Assembly (NCBI GenBank): GCA_002286855.1
Contig: NRSV01000061.1
Coordinates: 1-64,000 of the forward strand
Direction of reading: 5' to 3'
DNA: 64,000 nt
From: Bipolaris cookei
Lineage: Eukaryota; Ascomycota; Dothideomycetes; Pleosporales; Pleosporaceae
Shown here piece by piece: positions 23,737-35,160 of this stretch; the first letter of the stretch is position 1; each line of letters begins with the position of its first letter. A program made the translations under genes and the position numbers. The notes below the pieces were generated by a model that saw nothing but the letters and a program-made list of their open reading frames with translations, was not told the origin of the DNA and did not search any database.

Positions 23737-25518
23737 TCAAACAGTCTCCCTCTTCTCCACGTACTCCGCACTCATTCCCTTGTTCTCTTCGAAGATTTTT
23801 GTGTGTTCATGCGTGGCAATTCTTTCGTCAGCCTCAACAAATTCAATAGGACGATGTAGTTGGACAGCGAGCTTATTGCGATGAACGAAGATACCGGGTT
23901 TCGTTTCAAAAAAACGGTCAATGTCTTCCAAGGTCCGATTAGCAGTCTCTGGGTAAAGGAAGTATGTGGTCGGGATGAAAGAGAAGCAAATAACGGCCCA
24001 AATGATCCAGAACTTGTACCCAAGGTTCTGAATGCCAGGAAGAGTAGCTTGTACAACGCCGTAGTTGCAGATCCAGTTAGTTGCTTTCGTTTGTTAGCTA
24101 TTCGTTTACGGGTCAGCCGGGAAGCTCAAACGTACCCATGGCGAGCGATGCGCCTTTTGTTCGCATTTCGAGCGCGTTGATCCTACATGCCATGTCAGCT
24201 TACGTTCCTGACAGTGTGAGACAGAACTTACTCCGTAGGGTACAGCCACGGAACACCTAGAACACCCATACCGAAGCTAGCGAAGAATACGAAGAAGAAT
24301 GAAACAGCGACAATTCCAAGCTTGTACGAATCTCCATCAGCCTCGGTCTGTCCCTGGGATGCCGCTATGACAATCCAGCAGATGGAGCATGCGCCCGCGG
24401 AAACCATCATGACCTTCCGGCGCCCGTAACGTTCAATGACAAAGTATGCCAAACAAGCGAAGATTAGGTAATCCACTGAACCTGCTGCGGCCAGGATACG
24501 CGACAGCAATTCCGAGATGCCTAGAGCGTTGATGAAAATGTAACTCATGTAGTACGAAGTTACATTGATTCCGCTAATTTGATTCATTGCTTGCATGTAC
24601 GCCCCCAAGAGCATGCGTCGCAATACACCACTTGGGCCTTTTCCAGTGAGCAGCTGTACCCAGGTGTATGTGTTCATATGCTCACGATCCAGAATGTCTT
24701 TGATGATGTTGTATTGGGTAATAACAGAAACTGACTCGGGGGTGGCTCTATGGCCCTCAAGTGCTGCAAGAACTTCTAGTGCTTCTTGGTGCTTGCCTTT
24801 TCGGATTAGGAGACGCGGCGAGTCTGGTAGAAACGGACACATGGCAAAGATACAGAGGGTGAAGAAGAGTTGAAAGGCAAGCGGGAAGCGCCATGCGATG
24901 TCGCGTGGGGCAAAGGAGAAGCCAAGAGTGAGCCAGTTCGAAATACTAAATCCAGTGATACAGTTGGCTATGCACATGGTCAGTTACTTTATGTGATATA
25001 TAAAAATCTTAGAAACACACCCATCTGAATGATAACAAGCTTTCCTCGGCTATTCATCTTACTCGTTTCTGCTTGCCATACACCAGCAGTTGAAGTGTTC
25101 ATTCCGGTGCCAAGCCCGGCAACGATACGACCGACCATCATGCTCGCGACAGTCCAGCTACATGTTTGAATAATAGCTCCGATCCCTATAATCGCCGAAC
25201 CAAGCAAGATTTGTCGTGGTCGGCCGAGAATGTCGCCTGTTCATACAGTGCTCATTGCACCAATGAAGCACCCGATATTATAGATGGACGTCATAGTCCA
25301 CTGCATGTCCGCGGACGGGTGGCCGAAAGTTTGAAGGAAGTTTTCTGAAATGATGACATTACCAAAGACGCCTTGGTCGTAACCGTAAAATCTAAATAAG
25401 ATGAGCAACCAGATACGAAGTGATCTGTAAGTTTAGCTCACACTAGCACTGTACTGGCAGCGATTGAGATCCATACAGTCAATCGCTCACCCGAGCCCCC
25501 TAGATATTTGCGTGCCAT
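23737..25518 (-). pseudogene. MFS sugar transporter gene with in-frame stop
   Basis: A 12-helix sugar porter of the plasma membrane. Five exons (25518-25442, 25391-25021, 24967-24232, 24182-24136, 24083-23737) close to 525 codons. Family marks are FYGYDQGVFGNVI in helix 1, GRIVAGLGTGMNTST, the PESPR-like FLPDSPRLLIRKGK, the QQ-like region MNQISGINVTSYY, YGRRKVMM, and the helix-12 end YPETANRTLEDIDRFF. Codon 76 is TGA (25241-25243) in GAMSTV-stop-TGDILGRPRQ, where relatives have Trp (STVWTGD). All else is in frame. As read, translation would stop after helix 1-2. The substrate cannot be told, but neighbouring alpha-galactosidase and esterase genes suggest plant-derived sugars. Confidence 0.82.
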
Positions 25519-26431
25519 GGCTGCCGATTAAGACGCTACTCAGCAACTATTTATGATTGCCGAGATAAACTAGATAGTATTGTGGAGAAGATGGGCATAT
25601 GATCAATCGAATTCATTCAGTGTCGATAAGTGCCCCGCTCCACTGACTATGTACGAATTGCTAATACAGTACGAGGAGCTAATAGCAACTTGCACCACTT
25701 ATAAACGCACCAAGAACAGAGCCTCGGAATATGCACCGCTTATCATTATCCCTTGAAGTAAAGCTTGTGGAGTCTTTAGAGCATCCAATTGCTTCAAACT
25801 CCACACTCTTCCCTAGAACCGAAGCGTAAACCGCATGCCCTAGCGAGCAATGACCCACTTTGTCCACGTGCCCGGCCCATAAGTGGCGATCACGGCGTTT
25901 AGGCCGACTGAGATACGGGAAACCATATGCACAATAGTCAACGATGACGATGTAGTCGTGGGAAGGTTGTACGTACGGGGCCATTCGATTGCGGAATACC
26001 AAGTTGAGTAAAGTGAGGCAGAGAAATGGACATGGATCACGGCAGTTTTGACGAGACGCGGGGTAATCAAGGCAGTAGGCCGAGTGTGGAGTCGCCCCTT
26101 GCTAAGCTTCTTCTTAACCGTCACTAGCCTCCGCAGTTATGGGGCTCTGAGGATCCCCCAAATTATTCCGCGGAAAATAGATGTTGCGCTATCACTCTGT
26201 TTGGCCATCCTCTCCATGCACAATTATAGCACAAGGCGCAAGGACTACCTTACCAAGCAGTCGTCCCGACATGCAGCCGGTATCATACGTCAGCCACCGG
26301 CAAATCATCGCTAATCAGTTTGTTGTTTCATTAAGGAAATTGGGCGAAGATGTAGTATAAATAGTGGAGGATAGTCATAAAGAAGATATGCTACCTGTCA
26401 ACAAGCACGCTCACTGACTACAGCTTCCATC
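25519..26431 (+). promoter_or_regulatory. Divergent promoter region, TATA box for the alpha-galactosidase
   Basis: 0.9 kb between divergent transporter and alpha-galactosidase genes. TATAAATA at 26356-26363 lies 69 bp before the galactosidase start codon, a good TATA position. A GCGGGG at about 26057 fits the carbon-catabolite (CreA) consensus SYGGRG, but single short matches are weak. No gene is seen in between. Confidence 0.45.
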
Positions 26432-28140
26432 ATGATTTGGACCAATTCGTTTCTTCTCTCCCTCGCGGGTGCTTCCCATGTGGCAGCTCAGTCGTTTCAG
26501 CAAACACCCGTGATGGGCTGGAACTCGTACAACCAAATGTCATGTAGTCCCAACGCCCAGAAGATCACCACGACCATCAACGCTCTTGCCAGCCGTGGCT
26601 TTGTTGCTGCAGGCTACAAGTTCTTCCAGATTGATTGCGGATGGGCTTCCAGGGACGGACAGCGAAACTCTACCAGCGGTGCCTTGAAGGTGGATTTGAA
26701 TGCTTTTCCCAATGGACTCCAGCCACTGGCCGATCTAGCAAGATCCAAGGGAATGAAGTGGACCATGTACTCGGACGCAGGTGTGAGGATGTGTGATCCC
26801 CAGTCACCAAGCCCAGTCTTGGGCTCTCTAGGTTACGAAGCTGTGGATGCCGCTTTTTTCAAGTCGCTTGGTACTGAATACGTCAAATGTATGTTTTGTC
26901 AAATCACTCACACAAAGAATATCATGCTTACAATTATAAAGACGACAACTGCTATGCAGATGGACCTGCCGCCAGTCAAAACGCCCCCAAAAATGCCAGG
27001 ACAGACTTTGTGACCCGAATGGGCGCCATGTGGAAGGAGCTGCAAAAGGTTGGCATTCCCGGAATGTTGATCTGCCAATGGGGTGTCCCCTACTCTACAT
27101 CCGCTGGCCTAGAGGGACCTGATGAGTGGACCAAGGGAATTTCCACCTCCTTCCGCCTGTCAGACGACATTACTTCGGGCTGGGCTTCGATGTTCCGGAT
27201 CTACAACCAAGCTATCCATATCGCCAAATCCGGCAATGTAGGTCCAGGACACATTGCCGATGCCGATTTACTCGAGGTTGGCAATTCTGCCATGACTTTC
27301 GATGAACAAGCCACACATTTCGCTGCGTGGGCTATGCTAAAGTCTGCGCTAATGATCTCAACTGATGTAGCGGCATTGTCAGACGACTTGGTCACTGTCC
27401 TCCAGAACAAAGATCTCATCGCTATCAACCAGGATTCGGCTGTCAAGCCAGTTACTCTCCGCCAACGATGGACCGGCGATCGCGATCTCTGGGCAGGAGA
27501 TCTCGCAAACGGAGATATGGCCGTTTTGGCTGTGGATCTCAGTAACACTGCCCGTACCCTCAGCGTGCAGCTGGCCGACCTGGGTATCGCATCTGCGACC
27601 ATCAAGGACATCTGGGCGGGCAGCACCAGCACTGGTTCATCCTTCTCAAAACAAGTCAAGGCCCACGGATCTGTCGCACTCCGCCTATCCAATATCCAAC
27701 GCTCAACAGCTAGCAAGCCACAGTACAACTACGTCGCCGTATCCACAGGTTCTCTCGCCTCTGGCGCAAACATTTCACCCTGCTCGGGCTGCACTTCCTC
27801 AAACAAGGTCGGCAACATTGGCGGCTCAGGCAACGGCCGCGTCACACTCTCCAACATCCGCACTTCCAAAGCTACACAGACCGTGCGTTTCGACTACATC
27901 AACGGAAACGTCGACTACATGGGCGGAACCAACGAGCGCCTTGCATCAATCAGTGTCAACGGTGGTGCAGCGAAGACTGTCAGCTTCCCACTAACAGGCT
28001 ACAACTGGAACGTAGACATTAGCAAGGATTACGGCGTCGAACTGTCGGGATTCAGCACTACTGGTACCAACACGATTACCATTTCAGGTGCTGGAAGCGC
28101 GTATGGTCCTGACTTTGACAGAATTGGTGTCGTAGCTTAG
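26432..28140 (+). CDS. Secreted alpha-galactosidase, GH27 with C-terminal CBM35-like domain
   Basis: Removes terminal alpha-1,6-galactose from galactomannans and raffinose-type sugars. Two exons (26432-26888, 26942-28140, intron 53 bp) give 551 aa. Residues 1-20 (MIWTNSFLLSLAGASHVAAQ) are a signal peptide. The GH27 barrel starts TPVMGWNSYN. The nucleophile Asp is in YVKYDNCYADG, where the intron splits the Tyr codon, and the acid/base Asp is in FRLSDDITSGW. Then come ALMISTDVAAL and IAINQDSAVKPV. From about residue 425 a beta-rich domain (GNGRVTLSNI, RFDYINGNVDYMGG, GSAYGPDFDRIGV) resembles family 35 carbohydrate-binding modules. The gene is intact, unlike the transporter and esterase next to it. 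Confidence 0.93.
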
Positions 28141-28362
28141 GTTGTGCGGGTCACTTGAGAGTGGATGTATATAGGTTTTTGCTGCAGTTGGCGGCACACT
28201 CAGGGGTTTTCTACACAGTGTATATTTTTCTTCGTACATATGACATTCATCACTATTGCTCCTTGCAGCTCACATTGAAGTTTATAACTAGCATGTGACT
28301 TGAATAAACTGTTTTCTTTGGAATATCAGAAAATGATCAAAATACTTTCAAAACCACATATT

Positions 28363-29249
28363 CTATACAAATTTCGCCATTTCAGGTTTCGTCTCACGAT
28401 CCTCACCGCCCCCAACTCCCTGCTGCTCCGGCGCCCACGCCGGATCCTCTCGACTTTGAATAAACTCATGCACATGTAGCCTCAACTCCACAATCTCCCT
28501 TCCATTAACCAAATCATTTTCATCCGCTCTCCGCGCCGCCTCCTCCTCATTCCCCGCAATCCCAGCCTGAATATGCCGATGAATCAATCGCTTGCGCGCA
28601 ACATCGAAATCCACATCAATAAACCACAACTCATCCATTAGCTTAGCGGCATCACTCCAAGGCGACTTGCCAAGCGCACAATAATTGCCTTCGAAAACGA
28701 CGATACGGACAGATGGTGCAATTGCAATGTCGTTCTCAACAGGATCTTTGAGCGCGTGGTCAAAGCTCGGGGCGTACAGCGTTCCCGTCTCCGGGCAGAT
28801 GGGCTCCCGGAGCTTCTGTACAAGAGAGTAGAAGGAGTCGCCGTCGAAAGTGAAGGCTGCACCGCGCCGGGCATGGGCGCTGTGGGGATCTGGCATTGCG
28901 TCGAGCTGGATGCGGGATAGGTGGAAGCCATCCATTGGGATGAAGGCGGAGATCGGGTTGCTGTTTGCGGTGCCCGGAGATTGCTGTGCGTGTTTCTCGT
29001 TGAGTTTGGTGGATACCATGGTTGCTAATGTGGTTTTTCCTGGTTCTTCTTGTTAGATTGTGAGAGGGCGTTTTGGTGCGTGTGCATACGTACCGGATCC
29101 GGGGATTCCTGAGACGGCGATCATTAATCGTTTGGATGCTGGGATGTCCTGGTACTTCTCTAGATAAATGTTAGTACACGACCTAGAATTAAAGGCTGGT
29201 ATCAAGTACCCCAGATCTTATTCACTAAACGTTCTACTTGCTCGTTCAT
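28363..29249 (-). CDS. P-loop kinase of the uridine kinase / phosphoribulokinase-like family
   Basis: Three exons (29249-29210, 29159-29094, 29039-28363) close to 260 aa. The Walker A motif ISVSGIPGSGKTT-type is split by intron 2: MIAVSGIPGSG / KTTLATMVS. A Walker B-like acid is in FIPMDGFHLS, the family's DGFH motif, and VVFEGNYCAL follows. The lid-like part RHIQAGIAGNEEEAARRADEND is typical of fungal members related to yeast Yfh7. The phosphate acceptor is unknown; uridine, pantothenate and phosphoribulose kinases share this fold. The last 30 residues are charged and Gly-rich. It is convergent with the alpha-galactosidase (222 bp between stops). Confidence 0.85.
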
Positions 29250-30029
29250 GTTGCTGATGTGTAGTACGTATATAGTAGTATTAAGTTAATGGTGTACAAT
29301 GCAAATGCAAATAGTTCTACAAAATCTTTACTCGCTGCTATCCTAAGTTCGATCAAAATCATGAGCCTATCAATGCGGGAAGTCGGCGCTTTTCATCTTG
29401 TGTATGCGTGCCAACATGCAGATTGTGGGGGTCTCGGCATGATGATGGATGTATGTCGGATCTGCTGACGTCGCGCGGGGGGAAAAGCGGCTGTTTACCG
29501 CAGCGAGTTTCTACTCTAGCTCTAGGTATTGCATCATCACGGCCGACGAATACACACTTTACAGGCACGTATGGTGTGGAACAAAAAGAACCTGCTCTTA
29601 TGAGTGGTTGATGGGTGGCTATCGGGGATGCGGAACATGGCGATCATGGGCGGGCAATTATTGAATTCGCTACTTTTGTATGGTTGAATATCCTCCCACG
29701 GCAGTCCCCAAGATCCGGATATGGTGAGCAAAGCTTATTATGTGTCTTATCGTGTGCAATTGATTTGCGACCGAAGTTAATTCCTGGCGAAGGATGCATT
29801 CCAGTGAGCGATGGCGTCACTCCTGCTCCACGCGAGGGTGCTTTGGCCAATCATCAAAGACGTGGCTTGAGGACAGTTGTGGCTGGGCATTCACGTCCGC
29901 AAAAGCTATTGTATTGCAGAGCAACCACCGGTGACTGGAGACGCGGGAAGAAGATGACTTGAAGTATTGTACTATTTTAATTCGGCAGCTACGCTGACAT
30001 TTATCTGGCCAAACGCGTCAATTTACACC
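29250..30029. other. Divergent intergenic region
   Basis: 0.78 kb between the kinase (minus) and glucosidase I (plus). ORFs of up to 115 codons on both strands have no recognisable features and mirror each other. Both promoters must lie here; no definite motif was identified. Confidence 0.55.
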
Positions 30030-32766
30030 ATGCTTCCCTGGGCTCTCCTTGCCCTCGTCCTAGCTAGCGTTTCACCAACATCCGCTGTCGATGAGAACCC
30101 CTCTACGAATACTCAGTCGCTGCTATGGGGCCCCTACCGGCCAAATGTCTATCTAGGGCTCCGTCCCCGGGTACCCAAAAGCGTCGTTGCAGGTTTAATG
30201 TGGGCGAGGCTAGAGGACGTTGGGACGAGTAAGTCGAGGTTGACGTCGGTCAATTGCAATGCTGACAAGCTGTGTAGCACTGCGGCATAATGTAAACCAA
30301 AGCGAAGGCATAGCACGATATGGCTGGACTGCATACGATACACGAGAGGGCGGACAGCAAGCCATAGAAGATGTTGGTAATAAGATCAACATCACGACAG
30401 AATTCATAAAGTATTCGGAAGGGCAGCACCAGGGAAACTGGGGCTTGAGGATCAAAGGAATGCCGAGATTTGATGCGCCTCCTGAATTGAAGACGACCGT
30501 CATCTTCTACCTGGGCATGGAAGAGAAAGAAGCTTGTACTCATTGCAGGTTAGATGCTCGCCAACAGCTCGGAGAGGGCGAGGATACATCGGTCCATGCT
30601 GTGAACATGAACCTTGTTCACCCAAAACTAGGCGCCTCTGGAATACACATTCCTGTTCCCATCAACAGCGATGGACACCGTGAGATAGCATTTGTCAAGT
30701 CGCTGAATGTGACAGAGGACCGATTGTGGCAGGCCAAATGTACGTACTCGAGATACCAGACTTTCTTCTACCTGTTACTACGGCCCACCATCTTGATGTG
30801 AACGGCTGGCTGATCATTCTGCCTGCAAGAAGCCTCTTTCTTGGATACCCTGAAAGACCAAACAAAGGACCGAAAGGAACCTGGACCGACCGAGATTGTG
30901 ATTCATAATGCCCCAGGCACCGGAAACATGCATTTTGTGCAGATGGTTCTTCATGGAGAGTTTGAGGTAAGTGATTTCTAAGACACAAAAATATGGGCTA
31001 CACTAAATTCTTGCAGTTTGATATTCTCTATTCTACCGAAACAGCAAAACGTACCATGACCTGTGAGTTTGATCTTACATGCAGGACATCACCATTCACC
31101 GCAAAATTAATACTTTCCAGCTGCGAGTCTCACCACAGACTTAGAGAAAGCTATGCAAACATTTAGCAAGAACTTTCTTTCAGTCTTCAATCCAACACCA
31201 CCATTCAAGACCTTTGAGCATCTGAGTTTCTCCAAAAGTGTCTTCTCTGACCTACTGGGCGGTCTTGGATATTTCACCGGTAGCTCCAAAGTTGTCACAG
31301 CGAAAAAGGCCATCTACGCCGAGACCACAGCCAACTTCTGGGAGAAGTCTGCAGATGCGAATAAACACACAACGCCGGAGACAAAAGGTCCATATGAGCT
31401 TCTCACGCATACACCATCCCGTGCAGCATTCCCACGAGGTTCTCTGTGGGACGAAGGCTTCCATCTCCTTCTCGTCCTCGAATGGGATGCAGACCTCGCG
31501 CTGGAGGTAATGCGTGACTGGCTTTTCCTAATGGACGACGACGGCTGGATTGCAAGAGAGCAAATCCTAGGCTCCGAAGCCGAAGCCTCCAAACCCCCAG
31601 AATCTATCAATCAATTCCCCCACATTGCCAGCCCCCCAACAATGTACCTCGTCATTTCAAAATTCGTAAAGATGCTCAGGGGCACAATCAAGTATCACGG
31701 CCGTGACTCTGTGTACCTCTCCAAGCCCGAAACCGGTAAAGCCCTCATAATAAAAATGCAACCCCTCCTCAAACGCCACTATGAATGGTTCCGAAAATCG
31801 CAAGCCGGGGATGTAGAAGCCCACTCCATCCCCTCCGCCAACCTAAACGAAGGCTACCGCTGGCGCGCCCGAACACCAGGTAAGAACCTTGCCAGCGGCC
31901 TATCCGACTACCCACGCGCCGAACCCCCCGACCTCACTGAACTCCACCTCGACGCCCTATGCTGGGTAGGCGTCATGGGCCGCACCCTCGAGCAAATCGC
32001 CTTCTTCACCGGAAACGCACACGACGCATTTACGTACCAAAAGCACGTCCGCAGCATAAAACGCAACATCGACATTCTCCACTGGTCCCCTTCCACCTCT
32101 CTCTACTGCGACTCCGTCGTACGAAATAGCAAACACACATTTATCTGCCACAAAGGCTATATATCCCTCTTCCCCCTTCTAACCGGCCTTCTCGACCCTG
32201 CGCACCCGCACCTCTCCGCCCTCATCGATCTCCTCCGCGACCCAGCGCACCTCTGGAGCCAGCAGGGTATCCGCAGTTTAAGTCCTCAGGACCCGCAGTA
32301 CGGCGCAGACGAGAATTTTGCGCGCTCATCTATCTGGATTAATTTTAACTACCTCCTCTTAGATCAACTCTTGCGGCTTGCGCAGCTCAAGGGACCGGAA
32401 CAGGGCCGTGCACACGACACATATATCTTGCTTCGCAAGAATGTGGTGAAGACGGTGTTTAAAGCTTATCGCGCCACGGGGTTCGTCTGGGAACAATATG
32501 ATTCCGCTAGCGCAAAGGGTTTGCGTGCGCGGGGGTTCGCGGGGTGGACAGCACTCGTGGTGATGATTATGAGTATGCCGGATTTGGAGTCGCAGCAGGG
32601 GGTGGGCGGACAGGTTAAGGAGTATGTTGAGGAGGTTAGGAAGCAGGCGGTTAGCAATCCACGGATGGATGCTGGAGGTGTGGTGGTGGTTTTGGGGGTG
32701 TTTGTGTTTGTGTATGTGACTAGGAGGCGGTTTGCGGGGACGTTGAGGGGGTTGGGGAGGAATTGA
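30030..32766 (+). CDS. Mannosyl-oligosaccharide glucosidase (glucosidase I), GH63
   Basis: First trimming enzyme of N-glycans in the ER; it removes the outer glucose of Glc3Man9GlcNAc2 (yeast Cwh41). Five exons: 30030-30228, 30278-30739, 30833-30966, 31017-31062, 31121-32766, 828 aa, close to the family length. The N-terminus MLPWALLALVLASVSPTSA is a signal or anchor. Then SLLWGPYRPNVYLGLRPR and RYGWTAYDTREGG are the typical N-terminal domain. The catalytic barrel has FPRGSLWDEGFHLLL, NLNEGYRWRARTPGKN, the pair of acids around LHLDALCWVGVM, and SIWINFNYLLLDQL. Exon 3 was placed with an AAG acceptor because the earlier AG gives a stop. Unusually, a second hydrophobic segment (VVVVLGVFVFVYV) followed by TRRRF lies at the C-terminus. 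Confidence 0.93.
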
Positions 32767-33254
32767 GAGGGTGGGGGTTGAAGGGGTTTGTGTATAGTGA
32801 GATGGTGGGTTGGGGTTGATTGCGGTTTATATAGGTAGTAGATCTTCTAGTTTTTGTAATTTGCTATTCCTTGCTAGCAGAAAGTTGATACTTATTCGGA
32901 TGGGTGTATGTGCGAATATTAAAATTCTTATTCTATGTGTTCATGTATTACACCAAATTCGCTTGTCATAACTGACCATTGAGTTAATTTTATCTTGAAT
33001 TTCTAATGACTAGAGATATTTTCCCATTTGTTGATTCTCTGCATGAACTAGTCTTCAATTTCCATCCATCTTACTCAGCCGCCCGCAATATTCATATCTG
33101 TGCGAGAATGTATCGTTCTAGAATGCCTATCACATTTGCTCACACCTGCTCCATATGCCTTCCTATCCTCGTGAAATCCGCAATCTTGAACTAACATCAG
33201 GGTGATGTTACCACAGAGTCCAAGGCCCAAAGTCCCTCACAGAGACCCATTTTC
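32767..33254. other. Intergenic region, nothing recognised
   Basis: 0.49 kb between the 3' end of the GH63 gene and the 3' end of a pseudogene on the other strand. AT-rich, short ORFs only. Confidence 0.6.
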
Positions 33255-34103
33255 TCAAGTCTTGCGCTCAACAATCACGCATGTCTGTGTTAGGTGAGTG
33301 TCGCAGATGTTGTCGAAATCATACCATGTATCCACTCCACCGGAGCCAACCAGCCGGACTGCTATCTTCTCAGCTTCGTCCATCAACTGTTCATTAGGAC
33401 TTCCCTTCTGAATCCCATAGCAGACCGTGACATCGATGGTGACTTTTCGAAACTTTCACTCCCAATACGGAGTCCAGTCTGCCAAGAAACCTATTCGCTC
33501 TTCGTATCTCCAAGTAGATGTCTCGATACAGTTCTCCGCCAAGCGATCCCAGCACAACTCAAGGCACATATCCGTTACACGCAGCTGCTTCAACGTATTT
33601 AGGAAGTAATTTGTCTGCTAAAGATACCACATGGCAAAGTTGCAAGATCTACGCGGCCATAGGACACCCAGCCACCCCTCAGTGCGACCGAGGAAAATGT
33701 TACGAATGCTATTGTTGGAAATAATAAGTGGGTTGGGCGCTCCATCCATCGCTCGCTCCAGCCATTGAATCTTCTCAACTACCCTTATAGTGTGCGTTCG
33801 CGTAATGAATTTTACGACTTCGTGAAACGTCTGTTTGCAAGTCAATATCCATGATGGAAAGCCCCTGGGGCCTTGTAGGTAATATGATCCCCTGGAGAGT
33901 ATGAGAGAGGGGGCGTAAAGGAGCAGCATGGCTTTCCAACGGAACTCCATCGCATTCTTCTCAAAAATGAAGGTGTAGATTTGATCGCGGATTTCCTGGG
34001 GTAACTTGAGGAACGTGTTCTGGGGCTCATCGGGCGTGGAGGCAGCGACGGTTCGAGCGTTTTAGGCCAGCCGTCTGCGCTTCGCACCGCGGGTGATGGC
34101 CAT
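33255..34103 (-). pseudogene. Decayed gene for a conserved fungal protein (LPxEIRxxIY type)
   Basis: One continuous frame of 283 codons from ATG at 34103 to TGA at 33255 is broken by three in-frame stops: TAA at codon 14 (34062-34064), TAG at codon 162 (33618-33620) and TGA at codon 216 (33456-33458). The text between is clearly coding: FLKLPQEIRDQIYTFIFE near the start is the F-box-like opening common in fungal proteins of unknown function. SWILTCKQTFHEVVKFI follows, then after the second stop NYFLNTLKQLRVTDMCLELC, and after the third KFRKVTIDVTVCYGIQKG. No insertion or deletion is needed to read it through. The function of intact relatives is not known to me. Confidence 0.75.
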
Positions 34104-35160
34104 GTTGCAATGTTGGCTGGTGAGACGAAGTTGTGATGGAGGTGGGTTGAAACGAGAAAGTATCAGAGTGAACTTTTGGCACCTTGAAATACCCTAAGGA
34201 ATGGCCATGACAGGTACAGCCCATGAATTTACGTCATGAGACAAATAGAGGCTTCCTTTCACTCCCTTTTTGCTGGGATTCACAGTACTTGGAACCTCAA
34301 GGTACAGTATGTGGTAAAGGTAAGCCCTTGAGAGAACATGAGTGGCTTAGTTGATTCCATTATGCAGTGCGCACAGCGTAGACGGCCATGTGTGATGGAA
34401 TCTATGACAAGCATAACAAGTGACATATTGGGCTATATGAACAGCAGCGTAGTGGTGGTGAGAAGAGAAGTCAGTCTTTTAGTTCGCGGATGAGACTTGT
34501 ATGTTGCAGTCAGCCCGCAGCTTCCTAAAAGATCGTGAATGCGTGTTCAACGGCGCCAACGCTAATACAGTTCAAGTAGCAACAACAGCACGAGGCGTCC
34601 TTTGAAGAAGCTGGCCGGTTCCTGAATCGTCGAATTGACTGCAACGACTGACAGCAGGCGATAGCAAACACATCTACTGAGGGAGCGGTAGTCATGAAAA
34701 GCTACTTGTGCGAGTGTCAAGACCATACACACTGGATGAATGAGACGTGTCTGTAATCATATTGCTATGATATCTTCTACTCTGATAGGCGTACACACCC
34801 AAAGCCATATCGCGAAGCTTAGAAAACTTCAAAATCCACCTGGTACAAGCTCCAGGGTTCCCCCTTGTTCATCCACTAATGGTCAAATGTACTGCTACAT
34901 AAGAAGTGAAAGTTGCTTCCATGCAACATAGTTTGTTACTTGTAGAAACTGTTGGCCGTCGGGCGCTGTGGTTCCGAAAACAATAGCCTCGGCTGATATG
35001 GAAGGCTGTCCCGAACTCCATGTCCAATTCCATGAAAAGAGAATAGACCAGGTCATTTGAGGGTGCGTAAGGATACATTTTGGGCACCGTCATCCAAATT
35101 TGCGCCAAATGAGTGCAAGGAAATGGGAGCGCGCAAGAATCTGACGTTGCGAAAGCCCAA
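34104..35160. other. Intergenic region, nothing recognised
   Basis: 1.06 kb between the start of the pseudogene and the 3' end of the endosulfine gene. Only short ORFs without resemblance to known proteins. No transposon ends or tandem repeats were seen. Confidence 0.55.

Noticed and set aside
19561..25243. TGA read as Trp (altered genetic code) to explain the two stops
   Set aside because: Several intact genes here end with TGA (both intact SDRs do not both, but the aldo-keto reductase, the first SDR and mct1 do) and use TGG for Trp throughout, so the standard code applies.
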